Positions 1 to 11,690 of a stretch of 64,000 bases of DNA are shown piece by piece. Under the pieces are notes generated by a model, which did no database searches, had not been told where the DNA came from, and saw nothing but the letters and a program-made list of their open reading frames with translations. Each line of letters starts with the position of its first letter. Position 1 is the stretch's first letter. Source of the DNA: Panulirus ornatus (lineage: Eukaryota; Arthropoda; Malacostraca; Decapoda; Palinuridae); assembly GCF_036320965.1 (NCBI RefSeq), contig NC_092261.1:11715197-11779196 (forward strand), written 5' to 3'. The translations under genes were made by a program, and so were the position numbers.

Positions 1-581
1 GTCCCAGCGTGTGTGAGGGGAAAAAATGGCAAAAACTTAAAAGAGTTTGGAATCAAGATCAGGGACCCCTTACCTTAGTGACAGGCGAAGATTGGGCGCA
101 GCATAGCAGGCCAGCAGCCACCAGAAGTGCTAGGAACATGCTGTAGCGTCAACCTACTTCAGTAATAGTCGACCTTCTTGTTTGGTCTCGACCTGTAAAA
201 ACGGTCGAGGTGCAACCTAGTTGGCCACTGACTCCACGAACCCGGGCTACCTGCTGATCGAGCGACACGCGTCCACGATATAGACCCTGTTGCTGGCCAG
301 CCTGGTATTTATACTAGTGCACACAGACCCCGCCCACCTTCATGACGTCACGGCTCTTTATATCTCCGGATTGGCTCGCATCAGTCACTTCAGAGAAACG
401 CTCCCACCAGTGGGGAAAAAAATGATGCATTGCATGAACACTACCATACTGGCACTTCTTCCCTTACTTATAACGCATAGCTTCATTCCCTGAACCGGGG
501 AGGAGGGAAGACGAGAAAAACGAAAATTTTCTGAAGTACCCGCCCACGCATCTGCCCCAGATGCAGTAGTCCCCCTCTCCC

Positions 582-583
<2 letters not shown>
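1..583. other. Anonymous non-coding DNA
   Basis: No recognisable gene or repeat. The short open frames have no protein-like features and no convincing splice context. Confidence 0.5.

Positions 584-657
<74 letters not shown>
584..657. repeat. (CT)n microsatellite
   Basis: Uninterrupted CT run in a C-rich setting. It creates spurious Arg-Glu frames on the minus strand. Confidence 0.98.
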
Positions 658-659
<2 letters not shown>

Positions 660-1006
660 CTCCTCCTCCAGGCGTGGCCCCGCCCACACAGTTGTCCCAC
701 ACGGGGAAGTAATCAGTCTTTTCCCCCGTTATTAATCGGAACGGTCCAGCTTTCTTGGCTCGAGTCGCGACAACGGACTATCTGGTCAATGGCTCGTCGT
801 TAACTCCCCGATCTTGATTTTTTCACTCCGTTAGCTTTTTCGCTCCATTTTTTCTCGTTTCATTATTTTTCTTATACTTTTTGATTGCAGTTCATTCTTG
901 CTTTGTGTGTTTTCTAATTATGATGTATTCATAGTGTCGTATCACTTAATTGTCATGATTAACTTGTAATATATATTATGTATATATATTATTATTGTAT
1001 ATATAT

Positions 1007-1009
<3 letters not shown>

Positions 1010-1082
<73 letters not shown>
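1010..1082. repeat. (TA)n microsatellite
   Basis: Pure TA run preceded by about 50 bases of degenerate TA-rich sequence. It lies about 115 bases upstream of a LINE fragment. Confidence 0.98.
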
Positions 1083-1084
<2 letters not shown>

Positions 1085-1198
1085 TGTTTCCGAACTCTGC
1101 CTACCTGTGGTTACAACACAAGTGAACAAGTGAAAAGTCACCTCCAGTGAGGCTGCATCATTTTCAATGGACTGGAAACATCATGCTCTAAAGTAGTC

Positions 1199-1479
1199 GT
1201 GTTGGAAATGAAATGTTTGAGGACAATATGTGGTGTGAGGTGGTTTGATTCAGTAAGTAATGAAAGGGAGAGAGAGAGGTGTGGAAATAAAAAAAGTGTG
1301 TGGTTGAGAGAGCAGAAGAGGGTGTGTTGAAATGGTTTGGACATACGGAGAGAAAGAGTGAAGAAAGATTGATAAAGAGGATATATGTGTCAGAGGTGGA
1401 GGGAAGAAGAAGAAGCGAAAGACCAAATTGGAGGTGGAAGGATGGAGTGAAAAAAATTTTGAGCGATCGGGGCCTGAGT
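1199..1479 (+). pseudogene. LINE reverse-transcriptase C-terminal fragment
   Basis: The plus strand encodes a fragment of the same LINE family found after 50.6 kb. The first part reads VLEMKCLRTICGVRWFD. After a 2-base insertion in the Lys-Ser-Val stretch (near 1290) the frame shifts and continues with VERAEEGVLKWFGH, then RIYVSEVEGRRRSERPNWRW and DGVKKILSDRGL. Similarity stops abruptly at about 1479, just before the NMQEG segment seen in other copies. Only the region downstream of the RT core is present, so it is a dead 5'-truncated and 3'-truncated scrap. What is seen is the match to copies B to F; the family placement follows from them. Confidence 0.85.
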
Positions 1480-2992
1480 CCATCATTTCCCTGCTTCAGA
1501 TTGAAGAGTAGCCTTGAAGTCATAGGATCCCCCATAAAAGGGGATCCTTAATGATTTACGATGATGAATTGGTCAGACTAGGAACTTGCTCGACTTTTTT
1601 TTTTTGGATGATTATTTGTCCATTCGGTAGACACCAAGTGGAAATTCGTTGACGATAATAGAATAGCGAGGACTGCTGATAAGCTCAGACGCAGCAGGTT
1701 TAACGAACTTAATGTCATCTTAGCGCTGATTGACGAATCATGAGGTGTGATAATGAAAAGACTACTCAGGACGACGGACATGTAGAGGAGAGGTGGGGTG
1801 GAAGAAGGAAGGTGAGCGTGAGGCAGAGGGGTAGGGTACGCGTGACAACGAACACAGAAGAAAGGGAGAAAGTGAGAATGAGAGGGACTTTACTGGACGA
1901 CTAACACAGGGGGAAGGTGAGAGTGAGAGCTTGCATCACTGGCAAAGGCTTGCAGTCTTATGCTGGCAGGTCTTCTTCAGGAGGAGGAAGAGGAGGGTGG
2001 GTGTCACCTCTGCTAAGGCGGCTCTCGTGATCCTTGTGAACTCGAATATGAGCTCCCGCAGAGGTACAGCTGTTGAAATGGAAAAAGAAAACCAAAGATT
2101 TTTCTTCTGAGAATTTGATATATTTATGAAACACGATAAGTTCCCAAGTGCACTTTCGTGTAATAATCACATCATCAGGGGAGACACAAGAGAGAAATAT
2201 AACAGTCAGTTGATAAGAAGATACCCGTTCATTTGAGAACATTACTACACTGGAACATTAACCCTTGATGGCCAAGTGCTAGGAGTGGGAGTGAGGGGAT
2301 AGAAGAAAGAAAAATAACTGGAGTTGGAGAATTTACTTTTCAAGCTATGTTTGTTAGAGTGGTTGCTGAAATAGCTGAAGAATTTTTCGAAACAGTTTAA
2401 GATGAAGTGCGGTCGAAGAATTACAGGAATCTATTGGTGGAAACTGCCATAGGTGTGTGTGTGTGTGGAGATTTTAGAACGGAATATGGCAGGAGGTACA
2501 TTGCGGTGGAATGAAGTTGGTGAGAGAGAAAAAATTACTTTATGAATGATTAGGGCAGAATCTTTACACTGATGGTAATGAATGGAAGGTATTGACTGAA
2601 AAAATTGAGTCCTTAGAGAAAACGCTAAAAAATATAGTGAGTGTGGAAGCAAAAATGTAAATAAAGTCTGATAGAAGACGAAAAAAATGTAATTAGGGCT
2701 ATTTTCAAAGGAGATGAACAAATGAAGAAAGGAGGTGAGTATGAGAAATGAGTGGGTATGAGATTTATGACGGAGGGAAAAATCTTTCATCGAACTGATG
2801 AACGGTAATGATATTATTTCAGCGATGAGAGATTAAGGGAGTTGGGTGAAGTGACACTTTAGAGAGAGAGAAAAAAAAAAAGAGGTGATAGAAAATGAGA
2901 ATAGGAGAGAAAGGATGCTGATGTTGTCAAGAGTGAAAAGGTGAAAGTGAAGTTGAAACAAACAATGTTTACATATGGATCATTTCGGGGAG

Positions 2993-2994
<2 letters not shown>
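1480..2994. other. Anonymous purine-rich DNA with one dispersed repeat
   Basis: No gene recognised apart from the repeat at 2127-2215. From about 2260 to 2960 the plus strand is A/G-rich. Short open frames here are isolated and unsupported. Confidence 0.45.
2127..2215 (+). repeat. Dispersed repeat X, copy 1
   Basis: About 87 bases here, starting at GAAACACGATAAGTTCCC, recur almost exactly as the reverse complement at 19355-19442. The match ends near the CAGTCAGTTGAT segment, where copy 1 carries 3 extra bases. One frame gives the same short peptide (ITRKCTWELIVFH) in both copies, but this reflects DNA identity and is not evidence of coding. Element type unknown. Confidence 0.85.

Positions 2995-3054
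<60 letters not shown>
2995..3054. repeat. (GT)n microsatellite
   Basis: Pure GT run, about 30 units. Confidence 0.98.
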
Positions 3055-3055
<1 letters not shown>

Positions 3056-3501
3056 CTGGCTACCTGATGTGAACAGTGACACAGAGGTTGTGAATTACGG
3101 TAAGTCTTTTATGTAGGATATGTGACAAGGCTGTGACTGATCCCGTGAGGAGAGGATTACCGAATCCTCCGTAGGAGAAGATATATAATCCTTTTCTTTT
3201 TTATGCTGGTTGTGGAGAAAGCAGGTGAGAGCAGTGGGGTGTACGTTGCATTATTGGAGTATGAAAATGCTTTGGTGTCGTGGACGGAGAAGGAGATCTG
3301 GAAGTCTTGACTCCACTGTGATGTGTGGAGCTAATCCTTTTTTTTTTTTGTACTGTCATGGAATCACTTGTCATGTGCGAGGTAGGTATGAGGTGTGGTA
3401 GGCATGAGTGGTGTGAGATGCAAGTGGGCGTTCAACAATGCTGCGTTATGTCCCCCTTGCATGTCGGATGGTTTTTTAATGGATGGGACTCTAGAACGTA
3501 A

Positions 3502-3505
<4 letters not shown>
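3055..3505. other. Anonymous non-coding DNA
   Basis: Nothing recognised beyond short T runs near 3200 and 3340. Confidence 0.4.

Positions 3506-3582
<77 letters not shown>
3506..3582. repeat. (GA)n microsatellite
   Basis: Pure AG/GA run of about 38 units. Confidence 0.98.
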
Positions 3583-3584
<2 letters not shown>

Positions 3585-3626
3585 TTGAGGGAACCAAACC
3601 TCAACCACGGCAGAACCGAGCCGAAG

Positions 3627-3768
3627 CTGCCCCGGTTGCTGTATGCAGATGATGTTCCTAAACCTCTGCATCAGATGAGGATTTGGGAAAGTATTGAAAT
3701 TCGCTTTGGTGATAGGTGTAGGAGGAAGGTATTGTAAGGAAATGTGAGTAAAATTAAGATGCTCGCAG
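3627..3768 (+). pseudogene. Non-LTR reverse-transcriptase relic (YADD region)
   Basis: One frame reads PRLLYADDV, the RT motif C catalytic box, then about 20 residues later RFGDRCRRKVL, an in-frame stop, and GNVSKIKML. This order matches the LINE copies at 54-61 kb, where FADD is followed by EFGKVCERRKLRVNVNKSK. The residues between the box and RFGD are diverged, so the copy is old or belongs to a sister family. Flanks could not be extended with confidence; an altered form of the following Tyr-Leu-Gly region may exist near 3850. Inference rests on motif order and spacing. Confidence 0.5.
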
Positions 3769-4450
3769 CGGGGGGGAAAAAACCCGCGCCGTCGTAACTG
3801 TAATGGTTAGGGAGGAGGATGAGGAAGACTCGGGAAATTGAGTGGGTGTGCAGGTATTTGGATACGACGTGTGGTTAGATATGCCAGCGGCGTTGCACTT
3901 GGGGAGAGAGTAATGCACGGAAGAGGAGTTAAAGATTCTAAGCCTGAGTCTTGGTGGCTCGCAAGGGATATTAGAGTGCTAAGAAGTGCCGGGGCTGTAA
4001 AGCTGGAATGTATTACTTTACCGGATTTAACTGTGCAACAAAAACGAAATATTACAACCCGTTTTTTTTCTTTTTTTCCCCGGATTGTGAGATGGACCTT
4101 TGTTGCTATTAGTGATGATCTGAACGAGGGTAGCAAGTGAAATCAGGGTTGGCATCCCCGGAGACTATTAAGGGCGGCGCAGACGAGGCTGAATTGATTG
4201 AATTGCCAAAAGGACGACTGGAAAGCTTGTTAGGTTTAGGTCTAGGATTCTGACAGTCTACCGGGTTCTGCCTGCGATCCCGACCCTCACAGTCCACATT
4301 ATCCTCACCATTACATCTTCTTCCGCATATTATATCATTATCAGGGCATCGAATATCGCATATACATCCTGTTCCCACACTGCACCGTAATGACCATTTT
4401 ACACTCTTGTCTCCCCAACTCACTCAGCACACCATGTACACAACACTACA

Positions 4451-4454
<4 letters not shown>
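3769..4454. other. Anonymous DNA downstream of the RT relic
   Basis: Mostly open in one plus frame for about 100 codons (3838-4140) but with no recognisable domain. It may include further decayed LINE sequence. Confidence 0.35.

Positions 4455-4543
<89 letters not shown>
4455..4543. repeat. (CT)n microsatellite
   Basis: Pure CT run followed directly by a short (CA)n stretch. Confidence 0.98.
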
Positions 4544-4545
<2 letters not shown>

Positions 4546-4861
4546 CACACACACACACTACATCTTATGTCCCTCACTACACCTTACCCAGCTCAGAGCT
4601 TCGTGTGCCCAAAGACAGTAAAAAGATGCAGAGACGGAACAATAGTTTATCGAGAAACTTGTGGTAAAAGATGTCGAGAAGTGCTTTTATAGAATAAACT
4701 ATTGAGGAAATTGTGAATTCTGACAGCATTTGCGTTAACGTTGAAAAGTTGTATGATGGGACGGGAAGTTCTAGAGATGGGGGTTCCACGAGTATAGAAC
4801 TCCCACCCCGTACTGTAAAAATAGGTAATTACTAAATGTAGGTAATTACACACACGAGCCA

Positions 4862-5008
4862 CCTTACTATAGAGGTTAAACGTTGCGACCTACCAGTGTG
4901 GAACGATCCTGTGTTCGAATCTCGGACGGGGAAACCGACGCACAGGCAACCCGTGTCCATCCTCCCCTGAGTAGTCGGTCGATGAATGGGTACCTGGCGT
5001 TAACTGGG

Positions 5009-5009
<1 letters not shown>
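4862..5009 (+). mobile_element. tRNA-derived SINE with (GT)n tail, copy 1
   Basis: A tRNA-like head has a degenerate A box near TATAGAGGTTAAACG and a B box GTGTTCGAATC. It is followed by a body ending GTCGATGAATGGGTACCTGG. The same body, in the same order and also leading into a GT run, occurs on the minus strand at 30053-30215. The microsatellite at 5010-5054 occupies the position of the SINE 3' tail. Non-coding; would be made by RNA polymerase III if active. tRNA identity not assignable. Confidence 0.75.

Positions 5010-5054
<45 letters not shown>
5010..5054. repeat. (GT)n microsatellite (SINE tail)
   Basis: Begins about a dozen bases after the conserved GGGTACCTGG of the SINE. Confidence 0.97.
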
Positions 5055-5056
<2 letters not shown>

Positions 5057-5098
5057 ATACATAAGGCATACGTAAGGGCAACGCATGTGTAACACAGT

Positions 5099-5101
<3 letters not shown>

Positions 5102-5163
<62 letters not shown>
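5102..5163. repeat. (CA)n microsatellite
   Basis: Lies 47 bases after the GT run in the opposite sense, so the two arrays form an inverted pair. Confidence 0.98.
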
Positions 5164-5164
<1 letters not shown>

Positions 5165-5294
5165 TTCGTCATGAAATTCACCCACACAAACTCGCATTCA
5201 CCCCACACCCGCACGCCACGACCCTGCACCCACACACCCATCACACATTCACGACACTTGTGCCACGCACTATCCCCCCACCTCCTTTCTCCCT

Positions 5295-5400
<106 letters not shown>

Positions 5401-5645
5401 CCCCCCCCCCGCCTGGCTCACCACCCACACACTTAAACCGTGGACGAAGCAGGCGGGGTCCGGTCATCGCCGGCGGCTTAACACCACAAGTTTTCGGACA
5501 CTTTCTCGGGAGTTGATGAGCTTAATATAGAACGGAAGATTTAGCGGCGTACCAGCGTTCTGGCCTGAATCATAAGTGATGTCCCAGTGTTGATCTTATC
5601 ATCTCATCCCTTCCACCACGACTCTTGGGGATGATGTCTTTGTCT

Positions 5646-5727
5646 CTGTCTGACCTGGCACGTTAAGGTCCAGCAGGTCAAAGGCCCGACCATCATACCC
5701 GAGGCTCAAGGCCTTCCTTACTGCTGT
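5646..5727 (-). repeat. Hairpin-head repeat V, copy 1
   Basis: Read on the minus strand, GGGTATGATGG is followed by GGCCTTTGACCTG and then CAGGTCAGA. This is the shared head of a dispersed family also seen at 14.7, 20.8, 33.6 and 44.5 kb. GGTCA and TGACC segments in it can pair. The tandem array that accompanies the head elsewhere is here the 42-bp array at 5728-5979. Confidence 0.6.
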
Positions 5728-5979
5728 GTTCAGAGGTCGCAGCGTCGTGTTCCAGGTTCGTTCCTCTGTGTTCAGCGGTCGCAGCGTCGTGTTCCAGGTT
5801 CGTTCCTCTGTGTTCAGCGGTCGCAGCGTCGTGTTCCAGGTTCGTTCCTCTGTGTTCAGCGGTCGCAGCGTCGTGCTCGAGGTTCATTCCTCTGTGTTTA
5901 GCGGTCGTAGCGTCGTGTTCCAGGTTCGTTCCTCTGTGTTCAGCGGTCGCATCGTTGTGCTAGAGGTCCGTCCGTTCCC
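5728..5979. repeat. 42-bp minisatellite, six units
   Basis: Units start at 5728, 5770, 5812, 5854, 5896 and 5938 with GTTCAGCGGTCGCAGCGTCG. The later units are more diverged. Because 42 is a multiple of three, frames stay open on both strands with a 14-residue period. This is not a gene. Confidence 0.95.
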
Positions 5980-7354
5980 CAGTGTCCATGGGAGGTATAA
6001 GAACGTCGCGCCCCCATGGCTTGCTTGCACCGCCATATGCCCCTGAGGTTCACTTCATAAACTTTGTGGCTAAGGCAGCGCCTGGGGATCTTGCGGTGGA
6101 TGGTCCGCAAGGAGCCTCTGACGCCACCTCTGACGCCACACAGATATATATCAATTACCTGCTCTTGTTCGTGGCCGCGGGCGGCACGGGCCTGGTCTGT
6201 AATGGTGTGAAGTTCCTCCTCCTTCTCTTGTTCCTCCTGCGCGTCATCTCCCTACGTCAGGATGATCTGTCCCGATGATATCCAGACGCTGTTGGTGGTG
6301 GGTTTAGAGCGTAGTGCCTGATGGGAGTCGGGGGAAAGACCTTAGGGAGACCTCCAAGCACCCCTGTTTTTTGGGGCGTTGCGACAGAGAGGAGAGCTGA
6401 TGTAAGGGAAAGCCCTCAGAGAGACCCTGACATCCCTGATGTTGGTTTCAGGGAGGTTTGTGGTAGAGGGAAGAGAAGGAAATTGGAAACCCCGTAGGGA
6501 TACCCCTGGCTTCCCTGATGCTGATGTCCAGGGGCGTTGCGACTGAGATGAAAGGGGTATAAGGGAAGCCCTAAGGGCCTTCATTGTGCCACTTCTGGGA
6601 CCTGCAACCTGATGACCTTAGAAAACTCCACTGTCTAATGAATTGCATGACGTAATGATTACCAGGAAGCGTCGTTGCCAGTGTCTTGATGAGCCGCTGA
6701 AGACAGTAAAAAAAAGAGAAAACTTTTTGTAAAAACCTTTTCTAGAAGCCAGTGTGTGTGATAGGCCGGTGATGTCATCGGGGTTTTCTGTGATGGCGTG
6801 ATGATGAATGTACTTTTATCAGTGGCATGAAGGTAAGAGTGTACTATTGCCAGTGGCTTGAGGATAAGAGTGCACAGTTTCCAGTGGCAGAAACGTAAGA
6901 ATGCACTATTATTAGTCGTAAAAAGGTGAGAATGCACTGTTGTCAGTGGTAGAAATCATTTAAAATTCATTGTTCTTAGCGTCACAGATCAGTACGTACT
7001 GTCGTCACAGACGCAGACGTAAGAATATACACTGCCTAGGACGTTCATAATCTAAGTTTCGCATTAAGGCAAACGTCTCGTACACTTACAGTCGTTGCTT
7101 ATGTTTGTACCTCGGAAAAATACTCTCATTTCTGTTTTGCAACACCGTGGTGAGGGCAGTGACTGTGCATCGTTCAGGTTCAGCTGACTCCACTGAGATA
7201 TGTATTATTGCATTTCCTGCTGCTTCCACAAGGAAGATGGAACACATCCAGAATAAAACACTCTCCCACTCTAGTTTAACAGGACTGCGCCTGAGATAAG
7301 CGAACAGATCGACTTCACTGGGGTAAGCTGATGGCAATAACGAAAGAAAACATA
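5980..7354. other. Anonymous DNA with degenerate repeats
   Basis: From about 6340 to 6590 there is an imperfect duplication: GGGGCGTTGCGAC occurs near 6372 and again near 6532, each followed about 30 bases on by TAAGGGAA(A)GCCCT. From 6805 to 6955 a degenerate repeat of about 35 bases around AAGAGTGCACTATTGCCAGT is present. No gene recognised. Confidence 0.5.
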
Positions 7355-7690
7355 AACGTTGATGGAAGGAACCGAAGACTGATTGAGCAGCAATCTCTCG
7401 GTCAGACTGACAATTGGCGCTGCTAATGGGGTATTGGATCCTGATGTAGTGGATGTGGGAGTCACTCGGGGCTGCACTTCTGTCCCAAGTATTATTCATC
7501 ATTTATACAGAGGCAATGGCGAGAGAAGCGCTCTCAGACCTCGACGAAGAAAGCAAAGCTAAGAGTAAAACTAATTAAAGCAGTCGGGGTTCCCTGATGA
7601 CAGAGTGTTCGTCAGGAACACTGAGCTCCAACAGATGGTGGGCAGACCAGCTGGAATGGTATGTGTTTCCGAAATGAAAATAAGTTTTTG
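7355..7690 (+). pseudogene. Decayed non-LTR reverse transcriptase (second family)
   Basis: Pieces in different plus frames follow the order of a LINE reverse transcriptase. VDGRNRRLIEQQ comes first (near 7358), resembling the segment before motif B. Next is VVDVGVTRGCTSVPSI, which corresponds to the G-V-x-Q-G-C-x-x-S-P motif. Then IYTEAMAREALSDLDEES (near 7500), and last KAVGFPDDRVFV and ELQQMVGRP, where FPDD stands in the place of the YADD box. At least two frameshifts and several stops separate them. The residues differ from the LINE after 50.6 kb, so it is a separate, older family. Function lost. Recognition is by motif order, not by a database search. Confidence 0.65.
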
Positions 7691-9303
7691 CAAAATGAAA
7701 GGAAAAAGGTGAGAGGGAAGAACAAGGAGCTGTTGCTATGGGAATTGAAAATCAGGTCCCGGAGAAGTAAACCTTTTACCAAGTGTTATATCTTGCAGTG
7801 GATGTCGGAGAAGACTAAGATTTACTATAGGCAAAGAGGAAACATCAAAGCAACGAAGAAATTTTACTGATGGTGGAAGAGGAAGGAGTTTGCTCCAAGT
7901 GTTGGCGCTAAGACGAAGAAAGATTACAAGAAATATATTGGAGGAGGAAGCTTGTTGAAAAATGTGATAAAGGGAAGATAGACCCCAGGGCATGAGACTA
8001 CGAGGAAGAAAAGGGGTTTACTCCAAGGCTGGGAAAAGTTATCACACATGAAATGGAAGGCAGAAGATAGAGGTACTTTTGTGAGACATAAACCCACGAG
8101 ACAGGACCTACCAACAGGCAAAGCACCAAAGATGTTCTGTACATCACCATTCAGGAGCTCAGCTTTGCCTCACATGACCCCACTGTTAACGACTTGAGCT
8201 CCTTTTGTGTATTAGGATGTGACCCTTGATGTGATCCTAAAAGGGAGGTCCAAGGCCAAGTAAATTTATACGAAGATATTACCGTCGTGCTCAAGATGAG
8301 GAGCACCAGTACCATAGACTGATCCCAAGTCCTTTGATATCGGCTCAGAACACACGACCTCTCGTGCCAAAAGACCGTCGAAATCCCCATCCTGTGTTCC
8401 TTCGTCAAATCCAGCCTCCGCTACATTATTCTAGGGCCGCTTCTCCCGAATCGCAAAAATATACACAAAAACTATTCCACCGCCGGGTGTGGTGGTGTCC
8501 TTAGATTCGGCAAGTCTCCCTATGCCAAGAGCGGACCATTGCTTTACTGACCCGTTCGCTCTCTCCTCACACCAGCAGGACAGCTGGTTCTTTTTTTTTT
8601 TCACCACAGACTTGATAATTTGCCGAAGACACGCGCGCAGGAGCCTGCCAACCTCAGTCAACTCTATAGCTATCAGAAGGACAGCTTTAGTCAGCAGAAC
8701 TCGTCCAGTATTTTTGTGCTAATTGACTGTAATTCCTCCCCTCAGAGACCCCAAGCTCGTGACGAGCGAGCTATATGGTTAGCCTGTCGGCAACAAATCT
8801 TAATAGATTTTCGTATTTTCGCGATTCGTGTAAGTTTATTAATACCAAGAGACTTTGGATTTATCGTTCATTTAATTTTTAATCGCGATGCGTATTTTTT
8901 TCTTTTTCATCATAGACTTGATATTGAACAATGATGTATATTTGCACCGGTTCTTCAGTCTCTTTACATGCTTCCGTCCAAACACTGTAGCGTGATGCCA
9001 GGCGGCAGGTCACACAGCACACGGCTCTCTTTGAGCGAAATTAGCAGGTACGGTACTTTGTCACGCCAACCGCTACCCCATTACCCTGACGTCAAAGGGT
9101 CTGCCGCCACGGCCTGATATAAACACACAAAGTGTAGGTAACTCTTGCTCCTGCAAGTGTTATGCTTGCAGCACTTTACCCGTGCCTTTGTCCTCTGTGT
9201 ATGATAATTATATTCACATTCTTGGGGGATCGAAAAGAAACGTATTCTGGCTTTTGGCAAACAATGGGACTCGGATAATGGGTTCCATTGTTTGCTTGCT
9301 TAT

Positions 9304-9304
<1 letters not shown>
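7691..9304. other. Anonymous DNA
   Basis: From 7690 to about 8110 the sequence is A/G-rich and may be the eroded continuation of the RT relic. After that nothing is recognised. Confidence 0.4.

Positions 9305-9359
<55 letters not shown>
9305..9359. repeat. (CA)n microsatellite
   Basis: Pure AC run of about 27 units. Confidence 0.98.
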
Positions 9360-9361
<2 letters not shown>

Positions 9362-10204
9362 CTGAACGGCAGTACATGGAAGACTCTCTCATCATCAGTT
9401 CCAGCGTTGACATCAGCTTACCCGACTACATCCTCCTCCACAACTCTCTTACCAGCTTATAAACCCCCAGCACCGTTACCATCCACCAAATCAAGGCCGT
9501 AGACATGCACGTCAGCAGTGCTTCCAGTCCTTGTCCCACCTCCTGCCATACTAATAAGGCCGCATTCCCCTCTGTCCAACCAGTTCAGTCCACCAAGCTT
9601 CTCAGTGGGACTCTTAGAAAAGGAACAGCTGGAAGGGAAAACCTCAGCACCTCCACCAGATCGCCCATGTATCGTCTGTACACTCTTTATTCACTCAAGA
9701 CCCTTGGGAGCTATCTACTCAACCCGAGCTTCTACCCAGAGTCGCCAGTGCCTTCCACGCATGGTCTTCCTCCCTCTCCACCACTCGGAAGGGGCTAATG
9801 AAAGCATACGGGATCATCCTTGGGCCATCTTACACCTCCTTGTTAAGTGGCATCCAACACACTGCTCCTCACCTGGACTTTCTCTAGCCATCACCTGGGC
9901 CTCATTCGACAGCTCGGGAAGAAACTATGGCACTGTCTTTGCCACTGTCACCACCTGCTACTAGAGATCTCTCGTCGGCGTTCTAGAAGTCCTGGAGTGA
10001 CTGCAGGATCCCTAGTCCTGCATTTCCAAGGTCCTCCTTACCTCACCCAATTCTTCCCCCTTACCCTTGGGCTTTGTGTCACTCATAAACAGGACATCTA
10101 GGTTCCTTTCCTCATCCATACTGCCTGTCTCTCTCTCTCCTCATCTTTGTTACGTCCACACACATTTAGACATCCCAGCCTGAACCTTCGAGGAGGATGA
10201 GCAC
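9360..10204. other. Anonymous C/T-rich DNA
   Basis: Contains a 148-codon open frame (9518-9964, plus) rich in Pro and Ser with no signal peptide, domain or splice sites that I recognise. I do not call it a gene. Confidence 0.4.
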
Positions 10205-10362
10205 TCCGTATTTGGCTCCTTCTTCTGTTCCAAATGATGGAAATTGAAATACAAGAAAGGGGAGAGTTTCCAGCCACCGTGCCACCTCCCTCCACTCTTA
10301 GTCGCCTCATACGACATGCAGGAAATACGTAAGAAATATTCTTTCCCCCCTCCTATCCCTAT
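10205..10362 (-). mobile_element. SINE-A copy 1 (diverged)
   Basis: A diverged copy of the SINE-A family in minus orientation. Plus-strand landmarks in order: CTCCTTCTTCTGTTCC, GAGAGTTTCCAGCC, CTCTTAGTCGCCT, ATACGACATGCAGG and TATTCTTTCCCCC. The 3' end shared with the LINE is missing. This is the oldest-looking of the five copies. Confidence 0.65.
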
Positions 10363-11141
10363 TAATGAAAATATTTTTTTACCACAATTTAGTGATTTAT
10401 TTCTGGAATTTTGCATACATTTCAGTGTACGTTGCTGGTGAATACATATATATTTTTTTTCGGCCTGCGAGCGGATATGTGTCGCGAGAGCCAGGCATTC
10501 CTGTCCCCCACCGGCAGTAGAGAGAGAGCCAGGCGGATGTGAAATCTGATTGCCGGTGTGTGTGGAATGCAGCTCTATCTGGGTGCTGTCCCGGGTACCA
10601 TGAGAATACATGACCGGGCTAGAATGGCTGGGGAGATTTCGCTGAGACCCCAGGAGCACAGCATCCATGGGCATGATGACCTGCCCTTTGACCTAGTCAT
10701 TCAGAGTCAGGTCAGACGTCACTCCGTGATAATCAAGGGTCGCGCCCTTCGTGCTCCAAGGGGATAGAGGTCACTTCAGCAGCACCGTCACCCATGTTTC
10801 CCTCCCCCGTCATGGTGAGTCCCGGGTCTTTGCGTCACATGCCCCAGAAGTACCGTTCCTGACGCAGCCGTGCGATCTCCACGCACTTCACGACCTGCAT
10901 ACGGCGAGAAAGAACGACCCACCCACACGACAGCCTCTCACCACCATCACCACCGCCTCTCCTCTTAATGTTCGTAAGGCTCGGCTATTCATGCGAGTCT
11001 TCCCCCCTTCCCCTAACAAGTCAGCCCCGCCCCCGCTTGTTGGATCCACCACCTCATCTTGCTTTATTTTTCCCACGTATTATTGCGCTCATTTCTCTCA
11101 GTTCTAGAAATCTTTTATGTTCTGGTAAAATATAGTACAGC

Positions 11142-11144
<3 letters not shown>
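10363..11144. other. Anonymous DNA
   Basis: Between about 10676 and 10766 there is a weak match to repeat V (TTTGACCTAGTC, GTCAGGTCAGACG, AAGGGTCGCGCCC). Otherwise nothing recognised. Confidence 0.35.

Positions 11145-11174
<30 letters not shown>
11145..11174. repeat. (GT)n microsatellite
   Basis: Short pure array of 15 units. Confidence 0.97.
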
Positions 11175-11175
<1 letters not shown>

Positions 11176-11690
11176 ATAATAGGCCGCGTCGATCGATCCT
11201 CTTACAGCTGGTCAGACGTTTACGCCATTGTGTTATAAGGGAACCGCATTCATTTAACTTGAGGGTGTGTGTGTCATTAGCAAATTCGTGGTTGTAAAGT
11301 TCTCGTTGTGTATCATTCAGCTGAGGCGTTAAGACTTCAGACTTCACCCAACCAGGTCCAGTCCCCTGGTCACTCATTGAGCGGTCTCCCATAACCTGTT
11401 CACGAATACATGAATACCACCACAGCTGCTTACAGCACCTGTATTCACTCAGGGTCTTTATGTATACAGTTCAGAGTCTACTCACCACGCCAGCAGCCAG
11501 CTACCATACACACAGACCTTCACTCAGTCTACCTACAGTCCCTCAATTGGGTCACCCAGTTCTTATAGCCATTCTCTGGTAACATTCACCAATCCCTCAC
11601 TTCACTCACCTCGCCCACAGCCATTCATCAGCCCCGTCGTCACCACTCTCAAGCTGTTGTGATTAAGATAAGAGTTCACTGCTTTTCATT

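Noticed and set aside
385..702. Arg-Glu repeat proteins on the minus strand, and Leu-Ser, Thr-His, Cys-Val and Tyr-Ile repeat frames across the window
   Set aside because: They are translations of (CT)n, (CA)n, (GT)n and (AT)n arrays. The flanking residues show no domain.
9518..9964. 148-codon Pro/Ser-rich frame
   Set aside because: No domain, no splice signals and no codon pattern that I can support. C/T-rich DNA gives such frames by chance.
10150..10674. 174-codon minus-strand frame
   Set aside because: About a third of it runs across SINE-A copy 1 in a frame that is not open in other copies.
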